This document shows positions 25,409-34,601 of a DNA stretch of 64,000 nucleotides, one piece after another. The stretch's first letter is position 1. Each line of letters begins with the position of its first letter. Below the pieces are notes generated by a model, which saw only the letters and a program-made list of their open reading frames with translations, did not search any database and was not told the DNA's origin. The DNA is from Chryseobacterium viscerum (GTDB lineage: Bacteria; Bacteroidota; Bacteroidia; Flavobacteriales; Weeksellaceae): the NCBI RefSeq assembly GCF_002899945.2, contig NZ_PPEG02000001.1:186001-250000 (forward strand), written 5' to 3'. A program made the position numbers and the translations under genes.

Positions 25409-26488
25409 ATGAAAAATATTATCATTACAGGAGGTGCTGGATTTATCGGCTCCCACGTTGTAAGAGAATTTGTAAAAAACAATCCGGATATTACAATTAT
25501 CAATCTTGACGCCCTTACTTATGCCGGAAATCTGGAAAACTTAAAGGACATCGAAAATGAGCCCAATTATGTTTTCGAAAAGGCAAACATTACCCAACCT
25601 GAAGAACTCAGAAAAGTTTTTGAAAAATACAATCCGGATGCTGTAGTGCATTTAGCCGCAGAAAGTCATGTAGACAGAAGCATTACCGATCCTATGGCGT
25701 TTATCAACACCAATGTGAACGGAACGGCTAATCTTTTGAATCTTTGTAAGGAATTCTGGACGTTAAATCCTGAACATACTCACGGCAGATTCCCTGATGA
25801 AAAAAGAACAAACCTTTTCTATCATATTTCCACAGATGAAGTATATGGAAGTCTGGGAGAAACAGGATTCTTTTTAGAAACAACATCATATGACCCTCAA
25901 TCTCCGTATTCTGCTTCAAAAGCAGCTTCTGACCATTTGGTAAGAGCTTACGGAAATACATACGGAATGCCGTTCATCGTATCGAACTGTTCCAACAACT
26001 ACGGCCCCAATCATTTTCCTGAAAAACTGATCCCACTTTGTATTTCAAATATCATCAATGAAAGGCCTCTTCCTATTTATGGAGACGGAAAATATACCAG
26101 AGACTGGTTATTTGTTATTGATCATGCGAAAGCAATTCATCAGATTTTTAAGGATGCAAAAACCGGAGAAACGTACAACATCGGTGGCTTCAACGAGTGG
26201 CAGAATATTGATCTGGTCAAAGAACTAATCAAGCAAATGGATGCTAAACTGGAAAAACCTGAAGGGTATTCTGAAAAACTGATCACTTTTGTAAAAGACA
26301 GACCTGGTCATGACAAGCGTTATGCCATTGATGCAACAAAATTGAATAAAGATCTGGGCTGGAAACCGTCAGTAACTTTTGAAGAAGGTTTAGGAAAAAC
26401 CATAGACTGGTATCTTGAAAATAAAGAATGGCTAGAGAATGTGACTTCCGGAAATTATAAGGATTACTATAGCAAACAATACAGCTAA
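25409..26488 (+). CDS. rfbB: dTDP-glucose 4,6-dehydratase
   Basis: Converts dTDP-glucose to dTDP-4-keto-6-deoxyglucose, the branch point for rhamnose and amino-deoxy sugars. The 359-residue extended SDR has GGAGFIGSH (8-16), the dehydratase triad TDE (142-144) and YSASK (Y167, K171). The neighbouring gene makes its substrate. The window has no rmlC or rmlD, and a 3,4-ketoisomerase gene follows 3 kb downstream, so the product here probably goes toward a 3-amino-3,6-dideoxyhexose rather than only to rhamnose. Confidence 0.95.
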   Translation: MKNIIITGGAGFIGSHVVREFVKNNPDITIINLDALTYAGNLENLKDIENEPNYVFEKANITQPEELRKVFEKYNPDAVVHLAAESHVDRSITDPMAFINTNVNGTANLLNLCKEFWTLNPEHTHGRFPDEKRTNLFYHISTDEVYGSLGETGFFLETTSYDPQSPYSASKAASDHLVRAYGNTYGMPFIVSNCSNNYGPNHFPEKLIPLCISNIINERPLPIYGDGKYTRDWLFVIDHAKAIHQIFKDAKTGETYNIGGFNEWQNIDLVKELIKQMDAKLEKPEGYSEKLITFVKDRPGHDKRYAIDATKLNKDLGWKPSVTFEEGLGKTIDWYLENKEWLENVTSGNYKDYYSKQYS

Positions 26489-26582
26489 ACATCCAGCTAT
26501 TGAGGAAAAGACAATCCGTAAAATAGCAAAAGAAAAATCAACTTAGTAACACAAAAGAAATTTGCGTAATACGCACCAACAC

Positions 26583-27446
26583 ATGAAAGGAATAATATTA
26601 GCCGGAGGTTCCGGAACAAGACTTTACCCTCTAACCATAGCCGTAAGTAAACAGCTAATGCCTGTTTATGATAAACCTATGATCTATTATCCGCTTTCCA
26701 CGCTTCTTTTGGCAGGAATCAAGGATATTCTGATCATTACCACGCCACACGATCAGGCTGGCTTCATCAAACTGTTGGGCGATGGCTCACAAATCGGCTG
26801 TAATATAGAATACGTTGTACAACCAAGTCCTGATGGCTTAGCACAAGCTTTTATTTTAGGAGACCAGTTTATTGGTGATGATTCTGCAGCACTCGTATTA
26901 GGTGATAATATTTTCTATGGTTCCGAGATGGGAACTTTACTGAAAAATAAAACCAATCCTGATGGGGGAGTTGTTTTTGCCTATCACGTTGCAGACCCTG
27001 AAAGATATGGTGTTGTAGAATTTGATAAAGATCTGAAAGCAGTCTCTATTGAAGAAAAGCCTGAAAATCCGAAATCAAACTATGCTGTACCAGGCCTTTA
27101 TTTTTATGATAACAGCGTAGTGGAAATCGCTAAAAACATCAAACCTTCCGCAAGAGGTGAGCTGGAAATTACCGACATCAACAATGTGTATCTCAGCAAA
27201 GGAAAGCTGGAAGTAGCTGTTCTTGACAGAGGTACTGCCTGGCTGGATACAGGAACTTTCGACTCTCTTCATGATGCTTCAGAATTTGTAAGCGTTATTG
27301 AAAAAAGACAAGGATTTAAAATCGGCTGTATAGAAGAAATTGCATTCAGGAACAAATTCATTAACGAAGAAAAACTTCTTGAAACTGCTGCTAAATATGG
27401 CAAAAGTGGTTACGGCGAGTACCTGAAAAAACTTATTGGTAAATAA
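26583..27446 (+). CDS. rfbA: Glucose-1-phosphate thymidylyltransferase
   Basis: Makes dTDP-glucose from glucose-1-phosphate and dTTP. I chose the ATG at 26583 (287 residues) because the family begins [14 protein letters not shown]; an in-frame TTG at 26562 would add seven unconserved residues. The nucleotide-binding loop [11 protein letters not shown] is at 8-18, and VLGDNIFYG and the metal-binding DTGTFDSL are present. It lies 94 bases after rfbB and is followed by a strong terminator, so ugd-rfbB-rfbA form one unit. Confidence 0.95.
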   Translation: MKGIILAGGSGTRLYPLTIAVSKQLMPVYDKPMIYYPLSTLLLAGIKDILIITTPHDQAGFIKLLGDGSQIGCNIEYVVQPSPDGLAQAFILGDQFIGDDSAALVLGDNIFYGSEMGTLLKNKTNPDGGVVFAYHVADPERYGVVEFDKDLKAVSIEEKPENPKSNYAVPGLYFYDNSVVEIAKNIKPSARGELEITDINNVYLSKGKLEVAVLDRGTAWLDTGTFDSLHDASEFVSVIEKRQGFKIGCIEEIAFRNKFINEEKLLETAAKYGKSGYGEYLKKLIGK

Positions 27447-27471
27447 CAAATATAATTTATAAAAATCATAG

Positions 27472-27500
27472 ACTATTGGCTTTATGGCCAATAGTTTTTG
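27472..27500 (+). terminator. Intrinsic terminator after rfbA
   Basis: Perfect 9-bp stem ACTATTGGC / GCCAATAGT with a 6-base loop, then TTTTG. It separates the nucleotide-sugar genes from the wzm operon. Confidence 0.88.
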
Positions 27501-27597
27501 TTCATACCGCCAAATATCAATATATTAGTTGTTGATTTTTAGTTTTATTGACAATGAAAATTCATAAACTAAGAGATAAGGTAAGAATTAATTATTA

Positions 27598-27605
27598 TAA
27601 ATTTG
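27598..27605 (+). promoter_or_regulatory. Putative -7 element of the wzm operon
   Basis: TAAATTTG fits TAnnTTTG, 15 bases before the chosen wzm ATG. It overlaps the alternative TTG start at 27603, which is another reason to reject that start. No -33 TTG is evident. Confidence 0.4.
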
Positions 27606-27620
27606 CAAAAACTTACACAG

Positions 27621-28469
27621 ATGAATGAACCACAACAGAAGTGGACTGAAACGATTGATGCAGATCATTCGTTATTTGACTTGAAACTAAAAGAAGTCTG
27701 GAGATACAAAGATCTTGTTTATATGTTTGTAAAGAGAGATTTTATATCCAGTTTTAAGCAGACTATTTTAGGACCAATATGGTTTTTTATCAATCCCATT
27801 CTAACAACCATCGTATATCTGGTGATTTTTGGAAGAATTGCCAAACTCCCTACAGATGGAGCTCCACCTCTTCTTTTTTATCTGGCTGGTGTTACTCTTT
27901 GGAATTATTTCTCATCCTCTTTAATGGCAACATCCTCTACTTTCACTGGAAATGCCGGAATTTTTGGAAAAGTTTATTTCCCAAGGCTGGTTACTCCGTT
28001 ATCCATCGTCATCTCTAACCTTATGAGGTTTGGAGTACAGTTTGTTTTATTCATCGCTGTATGGGCTTATTATTACTATAATGGAGAGGCACATCCTAAT
28101 ATCTGGATTCTTGCAACCCCTTTTCTTATATTCCTGATGGCACTTTTTGCATTAGGCGTTGGAATGATATTTTCTTCACTTACCACAAAATATAAAGATC
28201 TGAGTATGCTTCTGGGTTTTGGGGTCAGTCTATATATGTATGCTACCCCAGTAATTTATCCGGTATCTTCATTACCAGGATTCTTTAAAAAATTAGCTTA
28301 TTACAATCCGTTGACAGGTATTTTTGAATGTTTCAAATATGCATGGATCGGCGTGGGAGACTTCTCCCCTGCTATGCTTGGGATCAGTACTGGTATTATT
28401 GTTATTCTTTTAATGATAGGAATTGTTGTATTCAATAAAGTTGAAAAAACTTTTATGGATACGGTGTAA
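27621..28469 (+). CDS. wzm: ABC-2-type polysaccharide export permease Wzm
   Basis: Inner-membrane permease that moves lipid-linked polysaccharide to the periplasm with Wzt. With the ATG at 27621 it has 282 residues. A cytoplasmic N-terminus ending in the conserved LVYMFVKRDFISSFKQT is followed by six predicted membrane segments, among them PIWFFINPILTTIVYLVIF and the C-terminal GIVVFNKVEKTFMDTV tail typical of Wzm/TagG proteins. It is 33 bases before the ATPase gene. Together they define an ABC-transporter-dependent O-antigen or capsule pathway, which fits the lack of wzx and wzy here. Confidence 0.92.
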   Translation: MNEPQQKWTETIDADHSLFDLKLKEVWRYKDLVYMFVKRDFISSFKQTILGPIWFFINPILTTIVYLVIFGRIAKLPTDGAPPLLFYLAGVTLWNYFSSSLMATSSTFTGNAGIFGKVYFPRLVTPLSIVISNLMRFGVQFVLFIAVWAYYYYNGEAHPNIWILATPFLIFLMALFALGVGMIFSSLTTKYKDLSMLLGFGVSLYMYATPVIYPVSSLPGFFKKLAYYNPLTGIFECFKYAWIGVGDFSPAMLGISTGIIVILLMIGIVVFNKVEKTFMDTV

Positions 28470-28502
28470 TTATTTTTCTTTTAAAAATTTAAATTAAAAA
28501 AC

Positions 28503-29756
28503 ATGCTGGCTTTAAAAGCAGAAAATATATCTAAACAATACCGTCTGGGACAAGTCGGTACAGGAACACTGTCTCATGATCTCAACAGGTTCTGGTATAA
28601 AATAAGAGGAAAGGAAGATCCTTATCTGAAAATTGGAGAAACCAATGACAGAACGACCAAGGGAGATTCTGAATATGTATGGTCTCTTCGTGATATCGAT
28701 TTTGAAATCGAAAAGGGAGATGCTGTTGGAATTATTGGAAGAAACGGTGCCGGAAAATCAACACTATTAAAGGTTTTAAGTAAAGTTACAAAACCTACGA
28801 CAGGTAAGATTTTCACCGATGGAAGAATAGCCTCTCTATTGGAAGTAGGAACAGGATTCCACCCTGAAATGACAGGGCGAGAAAATGTTTTTCTTAATGG
28901 AGCAATCCTGGGAATGACAAGAAAAGAAATCAAGAGAAAGTTTGATGAAATCGTAGATTTCTCAGGCGTTGAAAGATATATAGATACTCCCGTAAAAAGA
29001 TATTCTTCCGGAATGTATGTCCGCCTTGCGTTTGCCGTAGCCGCTCACTTAGAATCTGAGATTTTAATTGTTGACGAAGTTCTGGCTGTTGGTGATGCTG
29101 ACTTTCAGAAAAAATGTCTTGGAAAAATGAATGATGTGACCAAAGGAGAAGGAAGAACCATCTTATTTGTAAGTCATAATATGACCGCAATAAAAGAACT
29201 TTGTACATCTGGAATCCTGCTTAATCAGGGACAATTGGCATATAGCGGAGGTATTTTGGATACCATTGCAGAATATCAGAAAAGCTCTGAAAAACAATCA
29301 AGCTATATTCATGAAGGTTCATTGGAAACAGCTTTAGGAAATGAGAATATCAGGATATTAGAATTTTCTGTTAAGCCTACAAAAGGTCAGTTTTTAGATA
29401 TAGAATCAGGGGTTAAAGTCCTGCTTAGGTTTTATAATTTCAAAGAGAATATCAATATTGATACAACTTTTGAACTGAGAACATATGAAGAGGCCGTAGT
29501 TTTCCATACTGGAGTTCTCATTACTACCCAAAATAATTCTCAAAGAAAAGAATATACTGTAGAATTTGAAATCCCGCCACATTTACTCAATACTGGTAAT
29601 TATTATTTCAAACTTATGTTTGGAGAGGATCAGAGAATTCCTCTTTTTGTAGCGAATGAAATCATAGGTTTTGAAATTGAAAATGTAAAATTGGGTAAAA
29701 ATATCAATGTATTACCCGGAATTATTAGACCCGACTTTAATTATACTGTAAAATAA
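28503..29756 (+). CDS. wzt: ABC transporter ATPase Wzt with C-terminal substrate-recognition domain
   Basis: ATPase of the polysaccharide exporter. The 417-residue protein has Walker A GIIGRNGAGKSTLLK (about 76-90), the signature YSSGMYVRLAFAVA (about 166-179) and Walker B ILIVDEVLAVGD (about 188-199). From about 270 to the end it carries a beta-rich extension like the Wzt C-terminal carbohydrate-binding domain. In E. coli O8/O9a that domain recognises the capped non-reducing end of the glycan. Its presence suggests that export here also depends on a specific terminal structure, possibly made by the methyltransferase or other modifying enzymes nearby. Confidence 0.92.
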   Translation: MLALKAENISKQYRLGQVGTGTLSHDLNRFWYKIRGKEDPYLKIGETNDRTTKGDSEYVWSLRDIDFEIEKGDAVGIIGRNGAGKSTLLKVLSKVTKPTTGKIFTDGRIASLLEVGTGFHPEMTGRENVFLNGAILGMTRKEIKRKFDEIVDFSGVERYIDTPVKRYSSGMYVRLAFAVAAHLESEILIVDEVLAVGDADFQKKCLGKMNDVTKGEGRTILFVSHNMTAIKELCTSGILLNQGQLAYSGGILDTIAEYQKSSEKQSSYIHEGSLETALGNENIRILEFSVKPTKGQFLDIESGVKVLLRFYNFKENINIDTTFELRTYEEAVVFHTGVLITTQNNSQRKEYTVEFEIPPHLLNTGNYYFKLMFGEDQRIPLFVANEIIGFEIENVKLGKNINVLPGIIRPDFNYTVK

Positions 29757-29765
29757 ATTTATTTA

Positions 29766-30167
29766 ATGGAAAAAGTTCAATATTTTGATTTAGAAAAAAT
29801 AGGTGATTCTTCATTAGGTTTCATTACTGTTGCTGAAAATTTAGAAAATATACCTTTTGAAATTAAACGTGTATACTGGACTTATTATACTCCCCAGGAT
29901 GTAATAAGAGGAGGGCATGCACATAAAAATCTTGAACAATTAATATTCGCTGTTTCAGGGATCATAGAATTTAATACCGAAAATAAAGATGGTCACAAAG
30001 AAACTTTTGTTCTGAACAGTCCATCTAAAGGGATATACTTCCCCAAATTGGTATGGAGAGACATCAAGTTTTCACACAATGCTGTGCTTTTATGTTTAGC
30101 ATCTCTACCCTATAGTGAAGACGATTATATAAGGGATTATCAAGAATTTCAAAAACTCATAGAATGA
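29766..30167 (+). CDS. dTDP-6-deoxy-hexulose 3,4-ketoisomerase (FdtA/QdtA family)
   Basis: Small cupin enzyme that shifts the keto group of dTDP-4-keto-6-deoxyglucose from C4 to C3. The 133-residue length is right for the family (about 130-140). The signature RGGHAHKNLEQ (48-58, H51 and H53) and the beta-strand pattern of a cupin (KGIYFPKLVWRDIKF) are present. FdtA and QdtA give opposite C4 configurations (galacto or gluco) and I cannot tell them apart by eye, so the product is dTDP-3-keto-6-deoxy-galactose or -glucose. Substrate comes from rfbA/rfbB; the matching aminotransferase is at 33452. Confidence 0.9.
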   Translation: MEKVQYFDLEKIGDSSLGFITVAENLENIPFEIKRVYWTYYTPQDVIRGGHAHKNLEQLIFAVSGIIEFNTENKDGHKETFVLNSPSKGIYFPKLVWRDIKFSHNAVLLCLASLPYSEDDYIRDYQEFQKLIE

Positions 30168-31231
30168 TTAAAATATTAATTGCCGGTGCAGGCGGCGCTC
30201 CCTCTGAAGGTGTAATCAACTCACTTCTTAAAAGCTCAAAAAAGGAGAGAATAATCGGTATGGGCAGTGAGCCTACAGACCTGATACTCTCCAATGCTCA
30301 TGAAGTATCCTATATACCATATGCCAATCAAACGGATTATAAAGCATCGCTATTACAAATACTGAATCAGGAAAAACCTGATTTAATACATTTCCAAAAT
30401 GATCTGGAGATTTATCATGCCTCTATGATCAGAGAAGATATTCATTCTACCGGCACCAAAACCTTTATGCCATCGCATGAAGTGATAGATACCTGTGTTC
30501 ATAAATATAAAACCTATTTAAAATGTAGGGAAGCTGGTGTAACGGTCCCAGAAAATATCATGATCAACAATGAAGAAGATCTAAAAAAAGCTTTTTCAGA
30601 TTTAGGAGACCAAAATGGGAACATATGGTTAAGAGCTTCATCCATTGGAGGAGGAGGCAAAGGTGCTCTGCCTACCAATGATTTTTCTTTTGCAAAGGGA
30701 TGGATTGACCGATATAATGGATGGGGAGACTTTGTGGCTGCAGAAATGCTGACTCCGGATACGGTAACATGGCTCTCTATTTGGCATGAAGGCGAATTGG
30801 TAGTCGCTCAAACAAGATTGAGAAAAGGATGGACTCATGGAAACAGAACTGTTTCAGGGGTTACAGGAGTCACCAAAGTAGGTCAAACCTATTCAGATCC
30901 TGAAGTAGACAGAATATCTATAGCTACGATAAAGGCTGTTTCGGATAAACCTCACGGAATTTTTGGGGTAGATATGGCTTATGACAAAAATGGAATTCCT
31001 AATCCTACAGAAATAAATATTTCAAGATTCTTTACAACGGTATTATTTTTTACCGAAGCAGGATTAAACATGCCTGAAATATTTAAAGACATTGCTTTAT
31101 ATAATGAGTTCCCCCAATTAGATAAAAAGATAAATCCATTACAAGATGGGCTATTGTGGTTAAGAGGTATGGATACTCAACCCAAATTAATGACAGATAT
31201 TCAGATACAGCAACGAATAAAAAATTTGTAA
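30164..31231 (+). CDS. ATP-grasp-domain protein, likely carboxylate-amine ligase
   Basis: The 355-residue protein resembles the ATP-grasp domain of carbamoyl-phosphate synthase large subunits. The N-terminal pre-ATP-grasp part begins ILIAGAGGAPSEGVINSLL. Central motifs are HKYKTYLKCREAGVTVPEN and the glycine-rich loop SIGGGGKGALP. The metal-binding end is GVDMAYDKNGIPNPTEIN (E and N). ATP-grasp enzymes join a carboxylate to an amine through an acyl-phosphate. Its start overlaps the ketoisomerase stop by 4 bases (ATGA), so translation is coupled. A role in acylating the 3-amino sugar is a reasonable guess but is not shown by sequence. Confidence 0.82.
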   Translation: MIKILIAGAGGAPSEGVINSLLKSSKKERIIGMGSEPTDLILSNAHEVSYIPYANQTDYKASLLQILNQEKPDLIHFQNDLEIYHASMIREDIHSTGTKTFMPSHEVIDTCVHKYKTYLKCREAGVTVPENIMINNEEDLKKAFSDLGDQNGNIWLRASSIGGGGKGALPTNDFSFAKGWIDRYNGWGDFVAAEMLTPDTVTWLSIWHEGELVVAQTRLRKGWTHGNRTVSGVTGVTKVGQTYSDPEVDRISIATIKAVSDKPHGIFGVDMAYDKNGIPNPTEINISRFFTTVLFFTEAGLNMPEIFKDIALYNEFPQLDKKINPLQDGLLWLRGMDTQPKLMTDIQIQQRIKNL

Positions 31232-32119
31232 ATGTTACTTTTAACTGGAGCTTCGGGATTTATAGGTAAGCACTTACTTTCGCTACTGATTGAAAAATAC
31301 GGTAAGGATAATATCGTGTGCTTAACCTCTCAACCTATAACAGAATGCAGCTATTTATTGCACAACAATTATCAGTTTGAAAGCGATTTTTTCATAAAAA
31401 ACGGATTTCAGGATATTGAAACAATAATTCATGCAGGAGCTTTCACACCCAAAAAAGGAAGTGAGGCAAATAATATTCAATTATCTAATTCAAATATATT
31501 CAACACAGATCAATTATTAAAAGCGACTTTACCCCATCTAAAAAAATTCATTTACCTTAGTACACTTGACGTTTATGATAATGATAACATTATTTCTGAG
31601 AGCACTTTAGAAAAACCAGCTTCATTGTACGGACATTCTAAGCTATATTCAGAAAAGATGGTAGAAAGTTGGGGAAAAGAATATAATAAATCCGTTCAAA
31701 TTTTAAGGATAGGTCATGTGTATGGTCCTGGAGAAGAGGCTTATCTAAAAATAATTCCCGCAACGATTCATAATATTCTAGCAGAAAAGCCTGTTCAGAT
31801 TTGGGGTACAGGAGAAGAATTGCGCTCTTTTATTTATATTAAAGATATTGTTACAGCTATTGTAAACGCTATTCAACTAAAAGATGTAGGGGTCATCAAC
31901 TTAGTCGGAAGCCGTTCTATTTCTATCAATGATTTGGTGAATACAATAAAACAAATTTCTAACGAAGACGTAACAATAGAAAAAATACCTGCTGAAAAAA
32001 AAGGAAGAGATTTTGTATTTGACAGTTCAAAAATGAATACGTTTTTGCTGTCAAAAGAAACTTCTTTAGAAGAAGGGCTAAAGGAAGAGTTTGAGTACAT
32101 GAAAAAAAATAAAAAATAA
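31232..32119 (+). CDS. NAD-dependent epimerase/dehydratase
   Basis: Extended SDR of 295 residues, somewhat short. The Rossmann motif GASGFIGKHLL is at 6-16. The catalytic YxxxK is YGHSK (Y133, K137), preceded by YLSTLDVYD. A substrate-binding region includes ILRIGHVYGPGEEAYLKIIP. It follows the ATP-grasp gene without a gap and precedes a HAD gene by one base. The family acts on nucleotide sugars (epimerisation, dehydration or reduction), and the exact reaction is not evident. The tight packing suggests its substrate is processed by the same short pathway as the ATP-grasp and HAD enzymes. Confidence 0.85.
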   Translation: MLLLTGASGFIGKHLLSLLIEKYGKDNIVCLTSQPITECSYLLHNNYQFESDFFIKNGFQDIETIIHAGAFTPKKGSEANNIQLSNSNIFNTDQLLKATLPHLKKFIYLSTLDVYDNDNIISESTLEKPASLYGHSKLYSEKMVESWGKEYNKSVQILRIGHVYGPGEEAYLKIIPATIHNILAEKPVQIWGTGEELRSFIYIKDIVTAIVNAIQLKDVGVINLVGSRSISINDLVNTIKQISNEDVTIEKIPAEKKGRDFVFDSSKMNTFLLSKETSLEEGLKEEFEYMKKNKK

Positions 32120-32120
32120 T

Positions 32121-32729
32121 ATGAATATTTTTTTTGACCTTGATGGCACTTTAATAGATTCCCGAGAAAGACTATATCAGTTGTTCCAGTCATTGGTTCC
32201 CACTTCTGAATTGTCATTTGATGAATATTGGGCGTTAAAGCGCAATAAAATAAGTCATAAAGAAATTCTCCTTTCTAAATTTAATTATTCCAACGAGCAG
32301 TACAGCGATTTTGAGAAAAAATGGATGTCGGAAATTGAATTAGAAAAATGGCTGCAGTTAGACACTCCTTTTGAAGGAATAGTAGACGTGCTTATATCCT
32401 TATCTAAAAATCATGATCTATTTGTGGTTACAGCCCGCCAATCGGAAAGCATCGCTCTGGAACAAATAAAATCATTCGGTTGGGAAAATATTTTCACGAA
32501 AATTTTAGTGACTCAACAACAACAGGAAAAGCATGATTTAATAAAAAATGCAGTCCGGGTAACTCCTGAAGACTGGTTCATTGGTGATACAGGAAAAGAT
32601 ATTCAAACAGGCAAATTATTAGGAATCAAAACAGCGGCGGTTCTTTCTGGTTTTTTAAGCAAAGAAAGCTTACTCCCCTATCAGCCAGACATTATCATAG
32701 ATACTGTTCTCGATTTTAAAAATAGATAA
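32121..32729 (+). CDS. HAD-superfamily hydrolase
   Basis: The 202-residue protein has the HAD nucleophile motif FDLDGTLIDS (D6, D8), motif II VTARQSES, a lysine region and the late acidic motif WFIGDTGKDIQTG. A helical cap lies between motifs I and II (about 15-85), the phosphoglycolate-phosphatase type. It probably removes phosphate from a sugar phosphate or other small metabolite. It lies between the epimerase and the methyltransferase genes with gaps of 1 and 8 bases, so it belongs to the same operon and likely the same pathway. Substrate unknown. Confidence 0.85.
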   Translation: MNIFFDLDGTLIDSRERLYQLFQSLVPTSELSFDEYWALKRNKISHKEILLSKFNYSNEQYSDFEKKWMSEIELEKWLQLDTPFEGIVDVLISLSKNHDLFVVTARQSESIALEQIKSFGWENIFTKILVTQQQQEKHDLIKNAVRVTPEDWFIGDTGKDIQTGKLLGIKTAAVLSGFLSKESLLPYQPDIIIDTVLDFKNR

Positions 32730-32737
32730 AATTACAA

Positions 32738-33445
32738 ATGGAAAATTATAAAAATAAAGTGCAGGATTCGGCACAATTCTATAACAGCTCTTTTCTTGAC
32801 TTTGATTTTAAGTTAACAGAATTGAATTATTTAAGTTTAAAACCTTATTTTAAGGGAGAATCTGCCCTTGAACTAGGACCAGCCCTGGGACATATGACCA
32901 AATATCTGGTCAATGATTTTTCTTCTCTGGATTTGGTTGAAGGCTCTAAAGACCTGATAAACCAAATACCTGATTATCCAAACATTACAAAACACAACTC
33001 TTATTTTGAGGAGTTTAAAACAGATAAAAAGTTTGACACCATCATAATGAGCCATGTACTGGAACATATTGAAAATCCTGTTGACGTTTTAAAGCTTGCT
33101 TATTCCTGGTTATCTGATAATGGTGTATTTTTAATTTCAGTACCCAATGCTAAATCTATCCACAGATTAGCCGCGGTAGAAATGGGATTATTAAACAGCG
33201 AATATGAATTGAATCAAAGAGATCATGAATTAGGACACTACCGAGTGTATGATTTGGATACTTTAAAAGATGATATTACAAAAGCGGGCTATACCATAAT
33301 TGATGAAGGGGGTATTTTCTTTAAACCGGTTTCAAATGGGCAAATTGAAAACAATTGGAATGAAGCTATGATAGAGGGATTTTATAAGTTAGGAAAAAAG
33401 TTTCCTCACCATTGTGCTGAAATATATGTGGCATGTTCAAAATAA
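32738..33445 (+). CDS. Class I SAM-dependent methyltransferase
   Basis: The 235-residue protein has the SAM-binding motif I as ALELGPALGHMTKYL (about 45-59), an acidic motif LDLVEGS (about 65-71), and motif MSHVLEHIENPVDVL typical of the type-11/23 methyltransferases that modify sugars, quinones and lipids. After that comes a region with VYDLDTLKDDITKAGY. No membrane segment. Two roles are plausible from context: methylation of a sugar made by the neighbouring cassette, or capping of the polysaccharide non-reducing end for recognition by Wzt. Sequence alone does not decide. Confidence 0.87.
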   Translation: MENYKNKVQDSAQFYNSSFLDFDFKLTELNYLSLKPYFKGESALELGPALGHMTKYLVNDFSSLDLVEGSKDLINQIPDYPNITKHNSYFEEFKTDKKFDTIIMSHVLEHIENPVDVLKLAYSWLSDNGVFLISVPNAKSIHRLAAVEMGLLNSEYELNQRDHELGHYRVYDLDTLKDDITKAGYTIIDEGGIFFKPVSNGQIENNWNEAMIEGFYKLGKKFPHHCAEIYVACSK

Positions 33446-33451
33446 AAAGAA

Positions 33452-34552
33452 ATGATTAAATTTTTAGATCTTCAAAAAGTAAACTTGCAATACCAACAAG
33501 AAATAGAAAACAAACTTCTGGAAGTCTTCAGAAGTGGATGGTATTTATTGGGAAATGAAATTAAAAATTTTGAAGCAAATTTGGCCAGTTACATTGGTTC
33601 AGAACATGCAATAGGTGTTGCGAACGGCCTGGATGCACTGCGCCTTATTTTCAGGGCTTATATTGAGCTGGGCTACATGAAACCCGGTGATGAAGTAATT
33701 GTTCCCGCCAATACCTATATTGCCTCTATTCTTGCCCTATCAGATAATGGATTAGTTCCTGTTTTAGTAGAACCCGAGCTCAATACTTACAATATTGATA
33801 TTTCAAAAATTGAAGAAAAGATTACGCATAAAACAAAAGCCATTTTAATCGTTCATCTTCAAGGCAGAATTGTGTTCTCAGAACAACTGAAAAGTATAGC
33901 TGAAAAATACAAATTAAAAATTGTAGAAGACAATGCACAGGCCATTGGAGCTGAATGGAATAATATAAAATCAGGAAATCTTGGGGATGCTGCCGGTTTT
34001 AGTTTTTATCCCGGAAAAAATCTGGGAGCTCTTGGAGATGCAGGAGCAGTCACAACAAATGATAAAGAATTATCTGATACGATTCGAGCACTAGCAAATT
34101 ATGGTTCCAACCAAAAATATGTTAATATTTATAAAGGATTAAATTCAAGGTTAGATGAACTTCAAGCAGCTATTTTAGATATTAAACTGAAATATATTGA
34201 AGATGAAAATGAAGCAAGAAGAAAAGTTGCCAGACTATTTATCGAAGGAATAAAAAACCCGAAAATCATTCTTCCTGAAAATCCATCAGATGAGAAAGAG
34301 CATGTATGGCATGTTTTTGTGATAAGAACAGAAAACCGTGATGCCCTTCAAGCTTATTTAACAGAAAAAGGTATTCAGACAATCATTCACTACCCTATTC
34401 CTCCTCATAAACAACAAGCTTATAAAGAATGGAATGAAGAGTCTTTCCCGATCAGTGAAAAAATCCATGAAGAGGTATTAAGTTTACCTATTTCTTCGGT
34501 AATGACGGAGGAAGAAATTGTAAAAGTAATAGAAATTGTAAACGAATTTTAA
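33452..34552 (+). CDS. DegT/DnrJ/EryC1/StrS-family sugar aminotransferase (FdtB/QdtB type)
   Basis: PLP enzyme that aminates a keto-sugar nucleotide. The 366-residue protein has the N-terminal substrate region [26 protein letters not shown], the cofactor aspartate in IVEDNAQA (D160) and the Schiff-base lysine in FSFYPGKN (K189). The start MIKFLDL and the length match the FdtB/QdtB group that makes dTDP-3-amino-3,6-dideoxyhexoses. With rfbA, rfbB and the ketoisomerase this gives a complete route to dTDP-Fuc3N or dTDP-Qui3N. The N-acetyltransferase (FdtC/QdtC) could be one of the hexapeptide proteins downstream. Confidence 0.9.
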   Translation: MIKFLDLQKVNLQYQQEIENKLLEVFRSGWYLLGNEIKNFEANLASYIGSEHAIGVANGLDALRLIFRAYIELGYMKPGDEVIVPANTYIASILALSDNGLVPVLVEPELNTYNIDISKIEEKITHKTKAILIVHLQGRIVFSEQLKSIAEKYKLKIVEDNAQAIGAEWNNIKSGNLGDAAGFSFYPGKNLGALGDAGAVTTNDKELSDTIRALANYGSNQKYVNIYKGLNSRLDELQAAILDIKLKYIEDENEARRKVARLFIEGIKNPKIILPENPSDEKEHVWHVFVIRTENRDALQAYLTEKGIQTIIHYPIPPHKQQAYKEWNEESFPISEKIHEEVLSLPISSVMTEEEIVKVIEIVNEF

Positions 34553-34601
34553 AGCTTTTTTACCCTTATCAAAAAGCTTGAATTCAATAAAGTAAAATAT
34601 C

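Noticed and set aside
26562..26582. TTG start for rfbA adding seven residues
   Set aside because: The family starts exactly at the ATG at 26583 and the extra residues are unconserved.
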